From positions 1 to 20,497 of the forward strand of contig CAZMRW010000079.1 in NCBI GenBank assembly GCA_964568805.1: DNA of 20,497 bases, given 5' to 3'. Below, piece by piece: positions 1-6,765 of this stretch; positions within the stretch are counted from its first letter, which is position 1; every line of letters starts with the position of its first letter. The translations under genes were made by a program, and so were the position numbers. Under the pieces are notes generated by a model, which was not told the origin of the DNA, ran no database searches, and was given only the letters and a program-made list of their open reading frames with translations. Source of the DNA: CAZMRW01 sp964568805 (GTDB lineage: Bacteria; Pseudomonadota; Gammaproteobacteria; Methylococcales; Methylomonadaceae).

Positions 1-67
1 AGTCAGTTTTATTCTAGAATTTTTTGTGTTAATCAACAGAAAGTCGCGAACATTTGGAGTCATCCCG

Positions 68-114
68 AGCCGTTTATCCAGCTTATTAAGCTGGTCATTC
101 TGTTTAAAACGGCT
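68..114. repeat. Nested inverted repeat upstream of the hydrolase gene
   Basis: An outer 8-bp perfect stem (AGCCGTTT at 68-75 with AAACGGCT at 107-114) encloses an inner 7-bp perfect stem (CCAGCTT at 78-84 with AAGCTGG at 88-94, 3-nt loop). It lies 85 nt before the TTG start at 199. No U-tract follows on either side, so a plain intrinsic terminator is unlikely. It could be an mRNA leader structure or the end of an upstream transcript. Function unknown. Confidence 0.4.
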
Positions 115-198
115 ATGTTGAGGCGGCAATCTTGACACCCAAATAAAAAACGCTGTATGTTTAGCAAAACCTAGATAATAAGTTTTGAGGGCTCGATC

Positions 199-732
199 TT
201 GCCTACCATATTCACCCATCCGGCTGTTCCTCTAGCCATGGCTTGGGGTCTTGGGCGTGAAGTCATTTCCAAGCGCCTGCTGACTGCCGGAGTAGTTGCC
301 TCGATAATCCCCGACCTTGATGTTTTAGCCTTCCCTCTAGGCATTCCTTATGCCGCTGAGTTTGGCCACCGTGGATTCAGTCACTCGTTGCTGTTCGCGC
401 TTATTGTTGCCGTCATCGGAGCCGGTTTAGCACGGCGGCTGCGCTCTACCCCACTGCGGTCGTTCTGGTTTCTGTTTGTCGTCATCGCCTCACACGGCAT
501 CCTTGACGCTTTTACCAACGGCGGACTGGGTATCGCCTTCTTCTGGCCTTTATCGGGTGAGCGTTTTTTTGCGCCTGTTCAGCCAATCGAAGTGGCTCCG
601 CTTAGTCTTTCCCGCTTCTTGTCGCTGAAGGGTGTGGCCGTCCTATGGTCCGAGGTTCTTTGGGTCTGGTTACCGTTATTTGGTGCAGCGGCCATCACCG
701 TTGCAGCCCGCCGCTATCGGTATAAAGCCTAG
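199..732 (+). CDS. Membrane-bound metal-dependent hydrolase, DUF457/YdjM-like
   Basis: A 177-residue inner-membrane protein resembling the LexA-regulated YdjM / DUF457 family of putative metal-dependent hydrolases; the substrate is not known for the family. Candidate metal ligands sit where the family has them: H7 in the N-terminal TIFTHP motif, D39 and D41 in IIPDLD, H57 and H62 in GHRGFSHS, and H99 and D103 in SHGILDAF. Hydrophobic segments lie at about 25-50, 62-80, 88-105 and 145-168. The start is TTG at 199: it gives the expected MPTIFTH beginning, is preceded by GAGG about 9 nt upstream, and no in-frame ATG is suitably placed. It stands alone, with 195 nt before the next gene, so no operon context helps. 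Family assignment is good; biochemical role open. Confidence 0.75.
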   Translation: MPTIFTHPAVPLAMAWGLGREVISKRLLTAGVVASIIPDLDVLAFPLGIPYAAEFGHRGFSHSLLFALIVAVIGAGLARRLRSTPLRSFWFLFVVIASHGILDAFTNGGLGIAFFWPLSGERFFAPVQPIEVAPLSLSRFLSLKGVAVLWSEVLWVWLPLFGAAAITVAARRYRYKA

Positions 733-927
733 GAACAGTCAAACGGCATCTAATATTTGCCGGTAAAGAGAGTCTAAATTTGTCGCCAATCAGAGCATAA
801 TATTTTAGCAGCGCCATTCCGCTGGCGGACACCCATATGGTAAACATTAGCGTTTTGTGGCTGTTTCAAACCGGCCAAGCGGCCAACTAGAGTACGCTCG
901 AATACCAGTTTCAAAGAGGAGATGAAC

Positions 928-1617
928 ATGAGTGAACTACGGTATCCAAACGAAAGCAGAGAGTATCGCGACGCGCGCGATTTATTGCTTAAAGACGAAC
1001 AAGATCTTATCGACAAAGTAAAAGCTGTGGCGGAAAGACGCCGCAATCTCCCTCCCGGCGGGCAGTTGAAAGAGGACTACGTCTTCCAATGGGCTAACGA
1101 TGGGAAAGTAGGGAAGCGTGTGAAATTCTCCGAGCTGTTTGCGGACAAAAACACCCTGCTGCTTTACTCATTCATGTACGGTCCGGGCTGGGACAAGCCT
1201 TGTCCCTCCTGTACGTCGTTGGTCGATGGGTTTGATCGAACCTGGTATCAGGTCAGTCGAGACGCCGCGTTTGCCGCCATTGCCAAAGCCCCGGCCGATC
1301 GAATCAATGCGTGGGCCAAACAACGCGGATGGTCGCAGATTGCGCTGGTTTCCGGATTGGATTCTGCGTATCAGGCTGATTACAAATGCCAGGGAGACGC
1401 TGATGATATGCAATGGCCGGTGATGCATGTATTTAGGAGACAGGGTGGAAAGATTTTTCATTTCTGGGGAACTGAACTGTCGGCGAATCATTTAGACACG
1501 GTGTGGCCGTATTGGAATCTCATGGACTTTACGCCAGAGGGTCGGCCAGACATTCCCACTCCGCCGCAAAATTTCAGGTCCGAATTCTTGGAAAAACACT
1601 ACCTGAATAAGGAGTAG
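928..1617 (+). CDS. DUF899 family thioredoxin-like protein
   Basis: A soluble 229-residue protein of the DUF899 family, which has a thioredoxin-like fold related to AhpC/TSA and no settled function. The family hallmark is visible: an aromatic/Gly-rich stretch leading to a CPSC motif (C92 and C95), positioned like the redox CxxC of thioredoxins. The N-terminal 45 residues are charged and helical (ELRYPNESREYRDARDLLLK). Two ATGs compete: 922 lies one base after the AGAGGAG ribosome site at 915-921, whereas 928 has a 6-nt spacing, so I take 928 (MSELRYP). It is convergent with the broken gene on the opposite strand and monocistronic as far as can be seen. A redox or peroxide-related role is plausible only from the fold. 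Confidence 0.75.
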   Translation: MSELRYPNESREYRDARDLLLKDEQDLIDKVKAVAERRRNLPPGGQLKEDYVFQWANDGKVGKRVKFSELFADKNTLLLYSFMYGPGWDKPCPSCTSLVDGFDRTWYQVSRDAAFAAIAKAPADRINAWAKQRGWSQIALVSGLDSAYQADYKCQGDADDMQWPVMHVFRRQGGKIFHFWGTELSANHLDTVWPYWNLMDFTPEGRPDIPTPPQNFRSEFLEKHYLNKE

Positions 1618-1800
1618 TTAATTGGATGCGAAGCAGCCAAAATTCGCCAGCCATCGCTAGGCTTGCCGGACTCTATGTAAATTTTTTTGGCACGAAAGTG
1701 GTCATCACCGTTGCTAAAATAGTTGATATTCGCCAGGCACCGCTTGAATTGCAGCAAGCTGCCTTTAACCTCTTTATTCCCTCCAAACAGGATATTTAGC

Positions 1801-3103
1801 CTACTTCAAGCGAATTGTCAGCGCATGGATGTCTGCACGCTCCACACCGACCTGATCCACATTGGTCACAGGTGCGAAGGCCTCGAATATCCCGCTTCGA
1901 CCGCCCTCAAGTATCTTGATTACACCAATACCGGGCGTGCTGCCAGTGCTGACATGGGGGTCGGCCGTAAGCGGGTTGGGGCCGCGCAGCGACATAAAGG
2001 CGTGACTGCCGTTGGGCGAAGCGGCCAATAGATCAGGCGTCGGATCGGCGCTGATATGACCGGCGAGCAGAATCTCATTGACGACTTCGTCCGTCTGCGT
2101 CTCGACAACCCAGATAAAGTTTCTACCACGATCGGCAACCCAGAGATAGTGCTGATGCTTAGTTAACGCTGCCCCATGCGCGTCGGCTTCCTCGGACGTA
2201 TCGCTCAATACCACGGCGGGTGCAGGAACGTTCGGGGGGTTGAGCGGCGAAAAGCCCGTCACAGGAAAGGCATAGATATCGGCGCCAAACAGGTGCGAAG
2301 CCGTCCCGCCGCCCGAATCCACGTACATCTTCTGATCCACCTGAACGCCCAGGCAGCCATTGGGATGCACAGTTTCCAGATCGTACTCGGCCACGATTTG
2401 CATTGGGGTACTCTTAGCATCAACGACAAACAGTCCGCCTCCTCGCAGAGTCACGAACACATAGCGGCTCGTCGAATCAATACTCGGGCAGATCGGGGCA
2501 TTATCTGGTCGTATCGCAGTATCCTGGCATAACACCGTTCGGCGTGGCGCACGTGGCAAGGTTAATCATCGCCCCGGTATTCAATACGAAGGTATTGGTT
2601 GCGTAATCCGTATCGATGCGCTCAAAAAGCTTGCCATTCTGGTTTGCCACCGCGATGTACGACTCGTCCGGCGATGGGATGGCAAAATGGACCTGCCGAG
2701 CGCCGCCCGCCCCTATCGACGTTCGGATACATTCGATTGGCTCTCGCGTCCTGGCATCCAGGATCAAAACGTGCCCGGAAGCGACGAATGAGATGATGGC
2801 ATGGGTCTGACTCGCATTCACGGCAAGCATGTGGGGACGCACTGGGTTGGCCCCGGTTCGTGCGAGACAAAGCGCAGACGCTGCCGCGCTCAGATCAATG
2901 CGCTCAGGGACTGCTTCGGCCGCGTGATGGCCACGCTCAAGATCTTTGCCGTCATAAATATACACCGTTCCACCATAGGTCTTCCCTGGAGAATTTGATT
3001 GGTCGATGCCCCAAACTTCATATGGAGTTTCGGCCATCGCAGTCGCTACGAACATCGACAACGAGGCCAAGACAATAAACAGACAAATCGATATCGTTTT
3101 CAT
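1801..3103 (-). pseudogene. Secreted beta-propeller-like protein, interrupted by a frameshift
   Basis: One gene read in two frames. The 5' part (3103 down to about 2530) starts at ATG 3103 behind an excellent AAGGAGG site 8 nt away. It encodes a Sec signal peptide (MKTISICLFIVLASLSM, cleavage near AMA-ETPY), then repeating strand-rich units (VYIYDG, HVLILDART, SYIAVANQNGKLF). The 3' part (about 2530 down to 1801) continues the same pattern (RYVFVTLRGGGLFVVDA, YLWVADRGRNFIWVVET, VNEILLAGH, HAFMSLRG). The frames overlap between 2501 and 2559, and a one-base change near 2529-2532 would join ...CATPNGV to CQDTAIRPDN... The joined product is about 430 residues, matching a YVTN/YncE-type propeller in size and texture. 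Function unknown. It may be a real pseudogene or a sequencing indel; both halves are otherwise undecayed. Confidence 0.6.
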
Positions 3104-3471
3104 GCAAAGTCCTCCTTCGTTATTATGACGGTTAACCAATCATCATCAAATGTGCTAACTTAACGCGATAACTGTATGCGGGTAATTTTAATGATAAAGT
3201 CCTCTGCGATAGGGTGTATAAGTTTTACGCTTGGTCAAACCTGATAGAATTAACGCAGAACAGAGAAAATACTAATTTCTTGTGCTAAAGTCATGACCCA
3301 AATGGGTCAAAATGTTGGGGTTTCGCCCATCAACCAGCAGACAGTAGTCAAAAACGCCCTGCTATTCTGTTAGCATTAGGCTGTCCGCTTTCTGTTAAGC
3401 GGCTGCCATTTGCAAATATCGAGCGAGCGACTCTTGAGGTATTTGTGCCTTAAGATTTAAAAGTGAGATAA
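3104..3471. other. Intergenic region between propeller gene and VWA operon
   Basis: No credible gene. It holds the upstream region of the - strand propeller gene, including the ribosome site beside 3103 and a palindrome at 3294-3309 described separately. A small hairpin is also present: CCGCTT and AAGCGG with a TCTGTT loop, at about 3387-3404. The rest is AT-rich and shows nothing I recognise. Confidence 0.4.
3294..3309. promoter_or_regulatory. 16-bp perfect dyad, operator-like
   Basis: TGACCCA-AA-TGGGTCA is a perfect inverted repeat with 7-bp arms and a 2-bp centre, the geometry typical of a dimeric transcription-factor site. It lies about 190 bp upstream of the start of the - strand secreted propeller gene. 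No regulator can be assigned from the window. Confidence 0.35.
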
Positions 3472-3507
3472 AAAGCCTGCTATAAAGTTTTAATCTCAGC
3501 AGGCTTT
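3472..3507 (-). terminator. Rho-independent terminator of the VWA operon
   Basis: AAAGCCTGCT (3472-3481) and AGCAGGCTTT (3498-3507) form a perfect 10-bp stem with a 16-nt loop. Read on the - strand the stem is followed by a T-rich run (GGCTTTTTATC). It sits about 43 nt past the stop codon of the VWA gene, so it terminates the leftward operon 5880-3551. Confidence 0.8.
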
Positions 3508-3550
3508 GAGACAGTCATTAAGATTTCAGTCGCTTGCAGTAGCTAAAGTC

Positions 3551-4771
3551 TTAATATTTAGCGCTGTCAGCTTCATAAACCAAGCCTTTATCGTTGGCTT
3601 GCTTGCTGATTGCGCCGAACAATTTGGCATCCAGCGAATCCTTTTTGCCGCCTTCGGCAACAACTTTCTGCCGCAAGTAATCGTTACGCTGTTCGGATAG
3701 TTTCTTGATTTCGGATTCCAGTTCGCTCCGTTCCTTTTTCGTTTTGCCGACAAATGCTTCCTGAGCGGCAGGCGGCAGGGCTTGCAGGCTTTCAGGCAGG
3801 GATTTTTTCGGCAGACTGGACAGCTTGACCCGACCGCTGGCGACCGCATCGACCAGTTCGTTTTCGCCGAGAAAATTGGCTTTACCGCTTGCAGAGGCAT
3901 TAAAGGTTGCCCGGCGCGCTTGCGATTCGGTGCTGGATTTTTTATGCAGTTTCTCGGTCGCGGCCAACTTGCCGGCCTGCCTTGCCTTTTCTTCATCATT
4001 GCCATAGAAGAGGCGAGTTTTGTCCAATTTGCGGGACAACTCCGCTAGTTTTTTATCGTACGGCGTAGCGATGGCGACAGCGTTGCCGGATTGCTCGACC
4101 TGAATATAACTGCCTTGCCCCAAACTGGCGACTTGCTGCCAATCGGCGGTGGCGCTACCATCATTCCCGCACTGAATGGCGTTGACGACGATGCCTTTTT
4201 GTTTTGCTAACGCTACCGTAACCGGGTATTTTATGTCGTCCTGGTAATCCATGTGCGGCGGCGCATCGCCTACCAGAAAGATGACTTTGTAAGTATTCGG
4301 GTTTTGGCTCCAGGTTATCTTGTTCACGGCATCGTGAAGGGCTTGATTAACGCTTTCAGGACCGTCGCCCCCGCCATCGGCCTGAAAATCCATGAGCTTG
4401 GCATACATGGAATCCAGGTCGCCGGAGAGAGGGATGGTTTGGGTGACATAAGCATCGCCGCGGTCGCGGTAGGCAACCAGCCCCATCTTGATGTCCGGCG
4501 CGGTTTGCGCGGATGCCATTGTACCGGCGATCGACCAGATTTTTTCCTTGGCAGCGGCAATCAGTCCGCTCATACTGCCGGTGGTGTCGAGCACGAACAC
4601 GACTTCAATCTGCGGATGTTGATTAGCGACAGCTGGCGGCAGATTCACCGCAATTGGAGGTGTTTTGATCATTTTTGTCGCCGTGGCGACGGCCTGCCGG
4701 ACGGACGGGAAAAAGGCAACCGTCGTAGCGGTTGCGGCAAAAAGTCCGACTGCAAATAGCTTGGTTTTCAT
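3551..4771 (-). CDS. Exported von Willebrand factor type A domain protein
   Basis: A 406-residue protein with a Sec-type signal or N-terminal membrane anchor (about residues 1-30) followed by a VWA domain from about 52 to 250. The MIDAS metal motif DxTGS is intact (D62-T-T-G-S66), and the downstream GGGDGPE and VGDAPPH loops fit the rest of the metal site, so Mg2+-dependent ligand binding is likely. The C-terminal third is charged and coiled-coil-like (KKERSELESEIKKLSEQRNDYLRQK). ATG 4771 is preceded by an AGGAGAAG ribosome site. It is the last gene of a three-gene leftward operon, 12 nt after the small membrane protein, and is followed by an intrinsic terminator. The neighbours suggest an envelope or membrane-stress role, but the binding partner is unknown. 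Confidence 0.8.
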   Translation of the reverse strand: MKTKLFAVGLFAATATTVAFFPSVRQAVATATKMIKTPPIAVNLPPAVANQHPQIEVVFVLDTTGSMSGLIAAAKEKIWSIAGTMASAQTAPDIKMGLVAYRDRGDAYVTQTIPLSGDLDSMYAKLMDFQADGGGDGPESVNQALHDAVNKITWSQNPNTYKVIFLVGDAPPHMDYQDDIKYPVTVALAKQKGIVVNAIQCGNDGSATADWQQVASLGQGSYIQVEQSGNAVAIATPYDKKLAELSRKLDKTRLFYGNDEEKARQAGKLAATEKLHKKSSTESQARRATFNASASGKANFLGENELVDAVASGRVKLSSLPKKSLPESLQALPPAAQEAFVGKTKKERSELESEIKKLSEQRNDYLRQKVVAEGGKKDSLDAKLFGAISKQANDKGLVYEADSAKY

Positions 4772-4783
4772 AATAATCTTCTC

Positions 4784-5353
4784 CTAATTAAAAGTTGCAA
4801 GTTTGCGCACGGCTGCTTCCGCTGTTTGATAAGCGCGGTTAAATTCGGCTTCACTGTTTGAGATGCCTGCCTTATCGGCAACCGTTTGCTTATTTCCGGC
4901 GGGAAAGACAGCGAATAGCGCCTGGGTTAGAAAGAAACACCAAAACGTTAAGAACAGGCTGCCGGTGTGAAACAGCGCCCAGAATGCCGACGCGATGCCG
5001 AACAGGCATAAACCCAGATCGGCAAGGGATGGAAACAAGCTGCTATAAAAATACAACGAGCGAATCAGCCAGATTGAGAGAACATAACAAATTAAAAACA
5101 GGGTAAGGGGCGGATCGAACAGCCAGACAGCCGCTGACAGGATGCACCATGAGAGCATCACCGTAATCCGGCCTATGCGTTCCCTGCTGCGGCTGAGTAA
5201 ATAAAGGCTATAGACAAAAGCCAATCCGCTGATGACCAGGCGGATGGCCATTTCTTCTGTAAACAGGAAAGATAGGGCAAAAAACCCGATAGCGCCGGTT
5301 ACGCTGGTGAGCAAGGCAGCAACGACGCCTTCCCAAAATGTTAGCTTTTTCAT
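4784..5353 (-). CDS. Multi-pass inner membrane protein, unknown function
   Basis: A 189-residue hydrophobic protein with about five or six predicted transmembrane segments between residues 8 and 145 (such as VVAALLTSVTGAIGFFALSF and ITVMLSWCILSAAVWLF) and a short soluble C-terminal tail rich in Ala/Glu. I recognise no family. Two starts are possible: ATG 5365, or ATG 5353, which has GGAG 6 nt upstream and overlaps the preceding stop codon as ATGA. The coupling makes 5353 the better choice (MKKLTFWEGV). It is the middle gene of the leftward operon between the PspA-like and VWA proteins and may anchor or organise them at the membrane; that is inference from context. Confidence 0.65.
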   Translation of the reverse strand: MKKLTFWEGVVAALLTSVTGAIGFFALSFLFTEEMAIRLVISGLAFVYSLYLLSRSRERIGRITVMLSWCILSAAVWLFDPPLTLFLICYVLSIWLIRSLYFYSSLFPSLADLGLCLFGIASAFWALFHTGSLFLTFWCFFLTQALFAVFPAGNKQTVADKAGISNSEAEFNRAYQTAEAAVRKLATFN

Positions 5354-5880
5354 GATTCGCTCCATTTTTGTTTTTCATACAGGAAAGCAACTTCCACATC
5401 TTCATCCCGGACGGTAACCGATGGATTTTCCCAGTTGGTTGAGTTAGCGCGGTTTTCTTCCAGAAAGATTTCGGCTTTCTGCTTCATCGCCGTTAATTGC
5501 GCTTGGTGTTCCGTCAGCTGATTTGTTAAACAGGTTGTTTTTTCCGTTAAGGCCGTTATCTTTTCTGCCAGCCTCTGCTTCGCGTGTTGCGTTTCCAGTT
5601 TCCATTTAATAAGCGACCGTGCCAGATCGTCCTTATGGGATTTAAAACAGAGTGCACACTTCTCTTCCAGATCGGTTAAGGTTTCTGCAAATTGATCGTG
5701 TTTTTTGCTCATCTGTTGTTGTTCGTATTCCCATAAGCGGATTTGCCTCTCCTCATTGGCGATGGATTCTTCCATTTCTCGAACGCTTTGTTTGAGCAGC
5801 AAAGCGGGTTCTTCAATTTTGTCCAGTACCGCGTGAATGTCGGCCTTGAAAAGTCTTGCCAGTCTTGTAATTAGAGCCAT
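5350..5880 (-). CDS. PspA/IM30-family coiled-coil protein
   Basis: A 176-residue, mostly helical protein resembling the PspA/IM30 family, which binds stressed inner membranes and oligomerises. The N-terminal helix (MALITRLARLFKADIHAVLDK) is amphipathic, followed by the family-like IEEPALLLKQSVREMEESI and then a long charged coiled coil to about residue 150. It is shorter than E. coli PspA (about 220 residues). An upstream in-frame ATG at 5949 exists, but ATG 5880 has the ribosome site (AGAGGTGG, about 6 nt spacing) and the family-like N terminus. It heads the leftward operon, overlaps the next gene by 4 nt and is divergent from the two-component genes, which are candidates for its regulator. 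No pspF-type activator is visible. Confidence 0.7.
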   Translation of the reverse strand: MALITRLARLFKADIHAVLDKIEEPALLLKQSVREMEESIANEERQIRLWEYEQQQMSKKHDQFAETLTDLEEKCALCFKSHKDDLARSLIKWKLETQHAKQRLAEKITALTEKTTCLTNQLTEHQAQLTAMKQKAEIFLEENRANSTNWENPSVTVRDEDVEVAFLYEKQKWSES

Positions 5881-5950
5881 ACTGCCACCTCTTGTATAAA
5901 TGATTGACGGGTCACAGTCTATGCGTGAGGAGTAACTATAAACAGACACG

Positions 5951-5991
5951 GTTTGGTAAAACGTTTGGTGCAGTTTTTACAAAAAATTTAC
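5951..5991. promoter_or_regulatory. Tandem direct repeats, candidate response-regulator box
   Basis: In the divergent spacer there are two pairs of helically phased direct repeats: GTTTGGT at 5951-5957 and 5963-5969 (12-bp period), and TTTAC at 5976-5980 and 5987-5991 (11-bp period). OmpR/PhoB-type regulators commonly bind such head-to-tail half-sites one turn apart. The position between the response regulator gene and the PspA-like operon suits autoregulation and control of that operon. Confidence 0.35.
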
Positions 5992-6020
5992 ACTTCGGTT
6001 GCTGTTAAATTTCATAAGCT

Positions 6021-6029
6021 TGCTACACT
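6021..6029 (+). promoter_or_regulatory. Extended -10 promoter candidate for the two-component operon
   Basis: TGCTACACT matches an extended -10 (TGn followed by TACACT, 4 of 6 to TATAAT). It would start transcription at about 6036, shortly before the GAGGG ribosome site at 6047-6051 and ATG 6058. The -35 is weak, as usual for extended -10 promoters. Confidence 0.35.
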
Positions 6030-6057
6030 GTCCGTGTTTTTCGACCTGAGGGTTGCG

Positions 6058-6765
6058 ATGTCCCGTAAAATACGCATTCTGATTATTGAAGATGAAGCCG
6101 CTATCCGTACCGGACTGATCGATGTATTCGTCTATCACGGTTATGACGTCGATTTTTCCGGCCATGGCGTGGATGGCTTGACTAAGGCTTTAACTGGTAA
6201 ATTCGACTTGATCCTGCTGGATGTCATGCTGCCGGGCATGAACGGTTTTGAGGTTTGCAACCGGATTCGAGAAAAGAACCGCGATCAGGCCATTATCATG
6301 CTGACGGCAAAAAGTGACGATGAAGACATTATTGAAGGCTTGTCGCTGGGCGCAGATGATTATGTCGCCAAGCCGTTTTCGGTGGCGCAACTGGTACTCC
6401 GGGTACAGGCTGTCTTGCGTCGAACCCGTAATGGATTACTGCAAAATTCTTTGATACAACTGGGAAACGAGTTATCGATTGATTGCCAAAATCTGGCAGG
6501 AAGGCGCGGGTCGCAAGCGCTTTCTTTCACTCGGCGCGAAATCGAGATTCTGCAATATCTGCAAAGTCATTCGAATCGTCCGATTCCGCGCGAAGAATTG
6601 CTGAGTAAAGTGTGGGGTTATGCCAATCATCTCGACATTGAAACCCGTACCGTCGATATCCATATTGCCAAACTGCGCCGCAAAATAGAACCCGATCCCG
6701 CGGAACCGCGGTTTCTGATTACCGTGCGCGGCGCCGGTTACCGACTAATCGGGCAAATGCAATGA
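6058..6765 (+). CDS. OmpR/PhoB-family response regulator
   Basis: A 235-residue DNA-binding response regulator. The receiver domain (about 5-118) has the acidic pair E11/D12, phospho-acceptor D55 in LILLDVMLPG, T83 and conserved K105 in AKPFS. The C-terminal winged helix (about 135-233) shows the OmpR-type SFTRREIEILQYL recognition region and the VDIHIAKLRRKIE and VRGAGYRL motifs. An upstream in-frame start at 5953 would add 35 residues without receiver character; ATG 6058 has GAGGG just upstream and begins MSRKIRILIIEDE, so I chose it. It overlaps the sensor kinase gene by 4 nt. Stimulus and regulon are not visible. The nearest candidate target is the divergent PspA/VWA operon, supported by phased direct repeats in the spacer. 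Confidence 0.9.
   Translation: MSRKIRILIIEDEAAIRTGLIDVFVYHGYDVDFSGHGVDGLTKALTGKFDLILLDVMLPGMNGFEVCNRIREKNRDQAIIMLTAKSDDEDIIEGLSLGADDYVAKPFSVAQLVLRVQAVLRRTRNGLLQNSLIQLGNELSIDCQNLAGRRGSQALSFTRREIEILQYLQSHSNRPIPREELLSKVWGYANHLDIETRTVDIHIAKLRRKIEPDPAEPRFLITVRGAGYRLIGQMQ

Noticed and set aside
1801..2559. A stand-alone gene starting at 2559 on the - strand
   Set aside because: It has no ribosome site or own N-terminal domain, and its sequence continues the repeat pattern of the upstream - strand frame; it is better read as the 3' part of one frameshifted gene.
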